From NCBI RefSeq assembly GCF_003031265.1, contig NZ_CP019966.1, forward strand, positions 4,931,501-4,995,500: DNA of 64,000 nucleotides, in the 5' to 3' direction. The position numbers were made by a program, and so were the translations under genes. Below the pieces are notes generated by a model. It had not been told where the DNA came from and searched no databases. It worked only from the letters and a program-made list of their open reading frames with translations. Of this stretch, positions 62,038-64,000 are shown piece after piece (within the stretch, counting starts at the first letter, position 1; each line of letters opens with the position of its first letter). The stretch comes from Rhodopseudomonas palustris (GTDB taxonomy: Bacteria; Pseudomonadota; Alphaproteobacteria; Rhizobiales; Xanthobacteraceae).

Positions 62038-62883
62038 TCAGAATCCGCGCGCCAGCTCGAACATTTCGTTCTCGAGCTTGGGCCGGAGCTTGAAGATTTC
62101 GTCGATCAGCGCTTCCGCCGGGGGCTGCCCGGCGGCCTCAACGACCTTGGCCTTCTCGGCCCGCGGGGTCGGCGCGAACACGCGCTTCACCACCGTCGGC
62201 GAGCCGCGCAGGCCGCACTTCTGGATGTCTTCGACACCGGCGTCCTGCGCACTCCACTTCACCACTTCGGCGCGTGCGGCGTTCAGCGCGTTGACCATCG
62301 AGCCGCGGCGCACCTGATTGGTGCCTTCCAGCATGGTGATCAGGCATGGCAGATTGCTGCGCAGCACCTGCACGCCGCCTTCGGAGCGGCGTTCGACTTC
62401 GATGGTGCGGGCCTCGAGGTCGAGCGATGAGACCTTCGAAACGTAGGTGAGCTGCAAGAAGTCGAGCCGCTTGCAGATGCCGGGGCCGACCTGGGCGGTG
62501 TCGCCGTCGATGGTCTGCTTGCCGGTGAACACCACATCGACGGCACCGAAGGTCGAGCCGATCTTGCGGATCGCCGCGGCGAGCGCGTAGCTGGTCGCCA
62601 GCGTGTCGGAGCCGGCGAAGAAGCGGTCCGTCAGCAGCACGGCGCGGTTGGCGCCGATGGTCAGCGCCTTGCGCAGAGAGTCCTCGGCGGTCGGCGGGCC
62701 CATCGTCAGCACCGTGACTTCGCCGCCGAGCTTGTCACGTAGCCGCAGCGCCTCTTCGAGCGCGAACAGATCGTAGGGATTGATGATCGTCGGCACGCCC
62801 TGGCGCATGATCGTGTTAGTGACCGGATGCACGCGGATCTGGGCCGAGTCCGGAACCTGCTTGATACAGACGACGATATGCAT
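62038..62883 (-). CDS. fixA: FixA, ETF beta-like subunit
   Basis: A 281-residue ETF beta-subunit homologue begins MHIVVCIKQVPDSAQIRV, has IINPYDLFALEEALRLRD, FTGKQTIDGDTAQVGPGICKRL (the beta-subunit signature) and LPCLITMLEGTNQVRRGSM. ATG 62883 has a GGAG about eight bases upstream; the frame continues upstream but without homology. It is the first gene of the fixABCX operon and its promoter region has a sigma-54 site and a NifA upstream activator site. Confidence 0.96.
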   Translation of the reverse strand: MHIVVCIKQVPDSAQIRVHPVTNTIMRQGVPTIINPYDLFALEEALRLRDKLGGEVTVLTMGPPTAEDSLRKALTIGANRAVLLTDRFFAGSDTLATSYALAAAIRKIGSTFGAVDVVFTGKQTIDGDTAQVGPGICKRLDFLQLTYVSKVSSLDLEARTIEVERRSEGGVQVLRSNLPCLITMLEGTNQVRRGSMVNALNAARAEVVKWSAQDAGVEDIQKCGLRGSPTVVKRVFAPTPRAEKAKVVEAAGQPPAEALIDEIFKLRPKLENEMFELARGF

Positions 62884-62932
62884 GGAGTGGCTCCGCGCTT
62901 GCTGACAGAAGCTTGACGACGGAGACTTATGA

Positions 62933-62947
62933 GCAAGCCTCGTACCA
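62933..62947 (-). promoter_or_regulatory. Sigma-54 (-24/-12) promoter of fixABCX
   Basis: Read on the minus strand, TGGTAC-N5-TTGC fits the TGGCAC-N5-TTGC consensus with one mismatch. It lies 50-64 bp before the fixA start, the expected distance for an RpoN promoter. Confidence 0.8.
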
Positions 62948-63051
62948 ACTTTTCCGCCGAGGAAAATATCACGCCAAACCAATCATTTGCGACGGGCAGC
63001 TGGGATTGTTACCGGCGCTTCCGAGGGTTGCAATCCGACAACTCCGACACT

Positions 63052-63067
63052 TGTCGGGAAGGCGACA
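63052..63067 (-). promoter_or_regulatory. NifA upstream activator site of fixABCX
   Basis: TGTCGGGAAGGCGACA matches the TGT-N10-ACA NifA binding pattern exactly. It is about 105-120 bp upstream of the sigma-54 site, a normal spacing for NifA acting through DNA looping. An inverted CCGACAA / TTGTCGG overlaps it. Confidence 0.75.
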
Positions 63068-63161
63068 GCGGCGTGACCGACCAGACATTTCACGCCACTG
63101 TGAGATCACCCGCCAAACACGACATGGATGTGAGAAAATACGTCTGGCAGGCGCAGCAAAA

Positions 63162-63187
63162 CGGCCCGCCGCGAACGCGACGGGCCG
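63162..63187 (-). terminator. Terminator of the nifV-nifW unit
   Basis: The seven-base arms CGGCCCG and CGGGCCG lie around a GC-rich 12-base interior, 27 bp after the nifW stop. On the minus strand it is followed by TTTTGCTG. It separates nifVW transcription from the fixABCX control region. Confidence 0.7.
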
Positions 63188-63213
63188 GCGATAGCAGCAC
63201 CAAAAGGCGGCGG

Positions 63214-63564
63214 TTACTTCAACGCGTCGAGCGGCACGAAGGCCGGGCGCTTCGGCGTCTTCGGCGCCACCGCGTCCTTCAACACCTTGAACACACGCTG
63301 ATCGAGCGGCGAGGACGCGACGAAATCGGCATAAGCCCGCTCCAGCACCGCCTTGCAGCGGGCAGCGGCTTCGTCGCCCGGCAGGTGCTCGAGATCTTCA
63401 CCAGCGAGATACTGACCCATGCGCCGGAGGATGTGCAGCCGCGCGACGTTGAGCAGCCTGGGATCGTAATCGACGCCGAGCAGTTCGAAGAACTCCTCGG
63501 CGGAGCCGGCGCGCTGCAGCCGGGCTACGATATCGGCGGGTTCGGTGACGGCGGATGTGCTCAT
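63214..63564 (-). CDS. nifW: NifW, nitrogenase stabilising/protective protein
   Basis: This 116-residue NifW family protein is recognisable by VARLQRAGSAEEFFELLGVDYDPRLLNVARLHILRRMGQYL and the later KAVLERAYADFVASSPLDQRVFKVL. It helps protect or assemble the MoFe protein. It starts 28 bp after the nifV stop and ends just before a terminator hairpin. Confidence 0.95.
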   Translation of the reverse strand: MSTSAVTEPADIVARLQRAGSAEEFFELLGVDYDPRLLNVARLHILRRMGQYLAGEDLEHLPGDEAAARCKAVLERAYADFVASSPLDQRVFKVLKDAVAPKTPKRPAFVPLDALK

Positions 63565-63592
63565 CTCGGTCTCCTTGGTGGGTTGTCGTCGC

Positions 63593-64000
63593 TCAGGCGC
63601 AGGTGGTGAGCGTCCGCTCGCGGACCTCGCGCCAGATTGCGATCAGTGTCTCGTTGCCAACCGGGCCCTTGTGGGTGACCGCATAACGGCGAACTTTGGC
63701 CAGGATGCCCTGCGCCTCGTCCGCGGTGGCCGGCAGATCGAGCTTGGCGAGCGATGAGGTGATCGCCGACAGCCCGGAATGCTTGCCGATGACGATGCGG
63801 TTGGAGCGGCCGAACAGATTCGGATCGAGCGACTGATAGGTGCGCTGATCCTTGAGCAGCCCGTCGACATGTATTCCCGATTCATGGGTGAAGACGTGCT
63901 CGCCGACGATCGCCTTGTTGAGCGGGATGGTGCGCGCCGCCGCGGTCGCGACCAGATCGGCGACGTTGCCGAGCTCCGACAGCACGATGCCGGTGTCGCG
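63593..64000 (-). CDS. nifV: Homocitrate synthase NifV (3' part, truncated by window edge)
   Basis: The visible 136 or so C-terminal codons show the homocitrate/isopropylmalate synthase pattern: IPLNKAIVGEHVFTHESGIHVDGLLKD (His metal ligand region), TYQSLDPNLFGRSNRIVIGKHSGLSAI and LAKVRRYAVTHKGPVGNETLI. NifV condenses acetyl-CoA with 2-oxoglutarate to give homocitrate, the organic ligand of the FeMo cofactor. The 5' end, including the start, lies outside the window. It is directly upstream of nifW. Confidence 0.93.
   Translation of the reverse strand, partial: RDTGIVLSELGNVADLVATAAARTIPLNKAIVGEHVFTHESGIHVDGLLKDQRTYQSLDPNLFGRSNRIVIGKHSGLSAITSSLAKLDLPATADEAQGILAKVRRYAVTHKGPVGNETLIAIWREVRERTLTTCA

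Noticed and set aside
59251..62430. A 1059-codon open frame on the plus strand opposite fixX, fixC, fixB and fixA
   Set aside because: It is antisense to four firmly recognised genes, has biased Arg/Asp/His composition typical of shadows in GC-rich DNA, and resembles no family.
1..64000. CRISPR arrays, tRNA/rRNA genes, insertion sequences or integrase-linked att sites
   Set aside because: I found no regularly spaced repeats, cloverleaf sequences with TTCGA-type arms in gaps, or transposase/integrase genes. A systematic computational scan was not possible.

Overview
The window is GC-rich, densely coded alphaproteobacterial chromosome. It most resembles Rhodopseudomonas palustris or a close relative in the Nitrobacteraceae. 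The nifV-nifW / fixABCX arrangement at the right end, the BA14K-type secreted protein, the interspersed GTCATTGCGA and GTCATTCCGG palindromes and the many acyl-CoA genes all support this. I see no rRNA, tRNA, insertion sequence, phage or CRISPR array. The species call is inference from gene content.

Layout. (1) 1-1640: end of an unknown gene and a DUF2130 coiled-coil protein. (2) 1673-10589: two diverging operons for a dicarboxylate-like acid. One has a TRAP transporter (DctPQM), an acyl-CoA dehydrogenase and an acetyl-CoA hydrolase/transferase homologue. The other has a CaiB-type CoA-transferase, a MaoC hydratase, a CitE-like lyase and an IclR regulator. The combination resembles itaconate/citramalate degradation. 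(3) 10618-26766: housekeeping and scattered genes, namely guaC, a ketopantoate reductase-like protein, a secreted nuclease-like protein, a double-hotdog thioesterase, a GGDEF protein, the fabI / maoC-pta / ackA operon, ppk2, a membrane protein, a BA14K protein, an SDR and a DegP-type protease. (4) 26924-31644: a complete BMP-type ABC importer. (5) 31835-33915: a trypsin-fold protein without its catalytic triad and an orphan Bug-type binding protein. (6) 34174-45955: an exopolysaccharide locus with ligase/polymerase, galE, WecB/TagA/CpsF transferase, GH5 hydrolase, Wzc-like chain-length protein, GT4, a GINT1-like protein, a VanZ-like protein and a flippase. (7) 46025-48341: metZ-metA for methionine synthesis. 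(8) 48604-58088: a mosaic biosynthetic cluster with two carrier proteins. (9) 58262-64000: a DUF2478 gene, then fixX-C-B-A under a sigma-54/NifA type promoter, nifW and the 3' part of nifV.

The most unusual part is region 8. It holds a FATP-like acyl-CoA synthetase, a class IV aminotransferase, a GNAT-like acyltransferase, a carrier protein, an AMP-forming ligase, an SDR, a stand-alone amino acid:[carrier protein] ligase (a seryl-tRNA-synthetase relative with no tRNA-binding arm), an acyl-CoA-dehydrogenase-like flavoprotein, a second carrier protein and a cupin. They lie in five short transcription units on alternating strands. Two of the divergent promoter regions share a 19-position AT-rich motif, which suggests joint control. 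The product is unknown; I infer a small amino-acid-derived metabolite assembled on carrier proteins.

Region 9 is the edge of the nitrogen-fixation island. FixABCX is the electron-bifurcating route that supplies low-potential electrons to nitrogenase, NifV makes homocitrate for the cofactor, and NifW helps protect or mature the MoFe protein.
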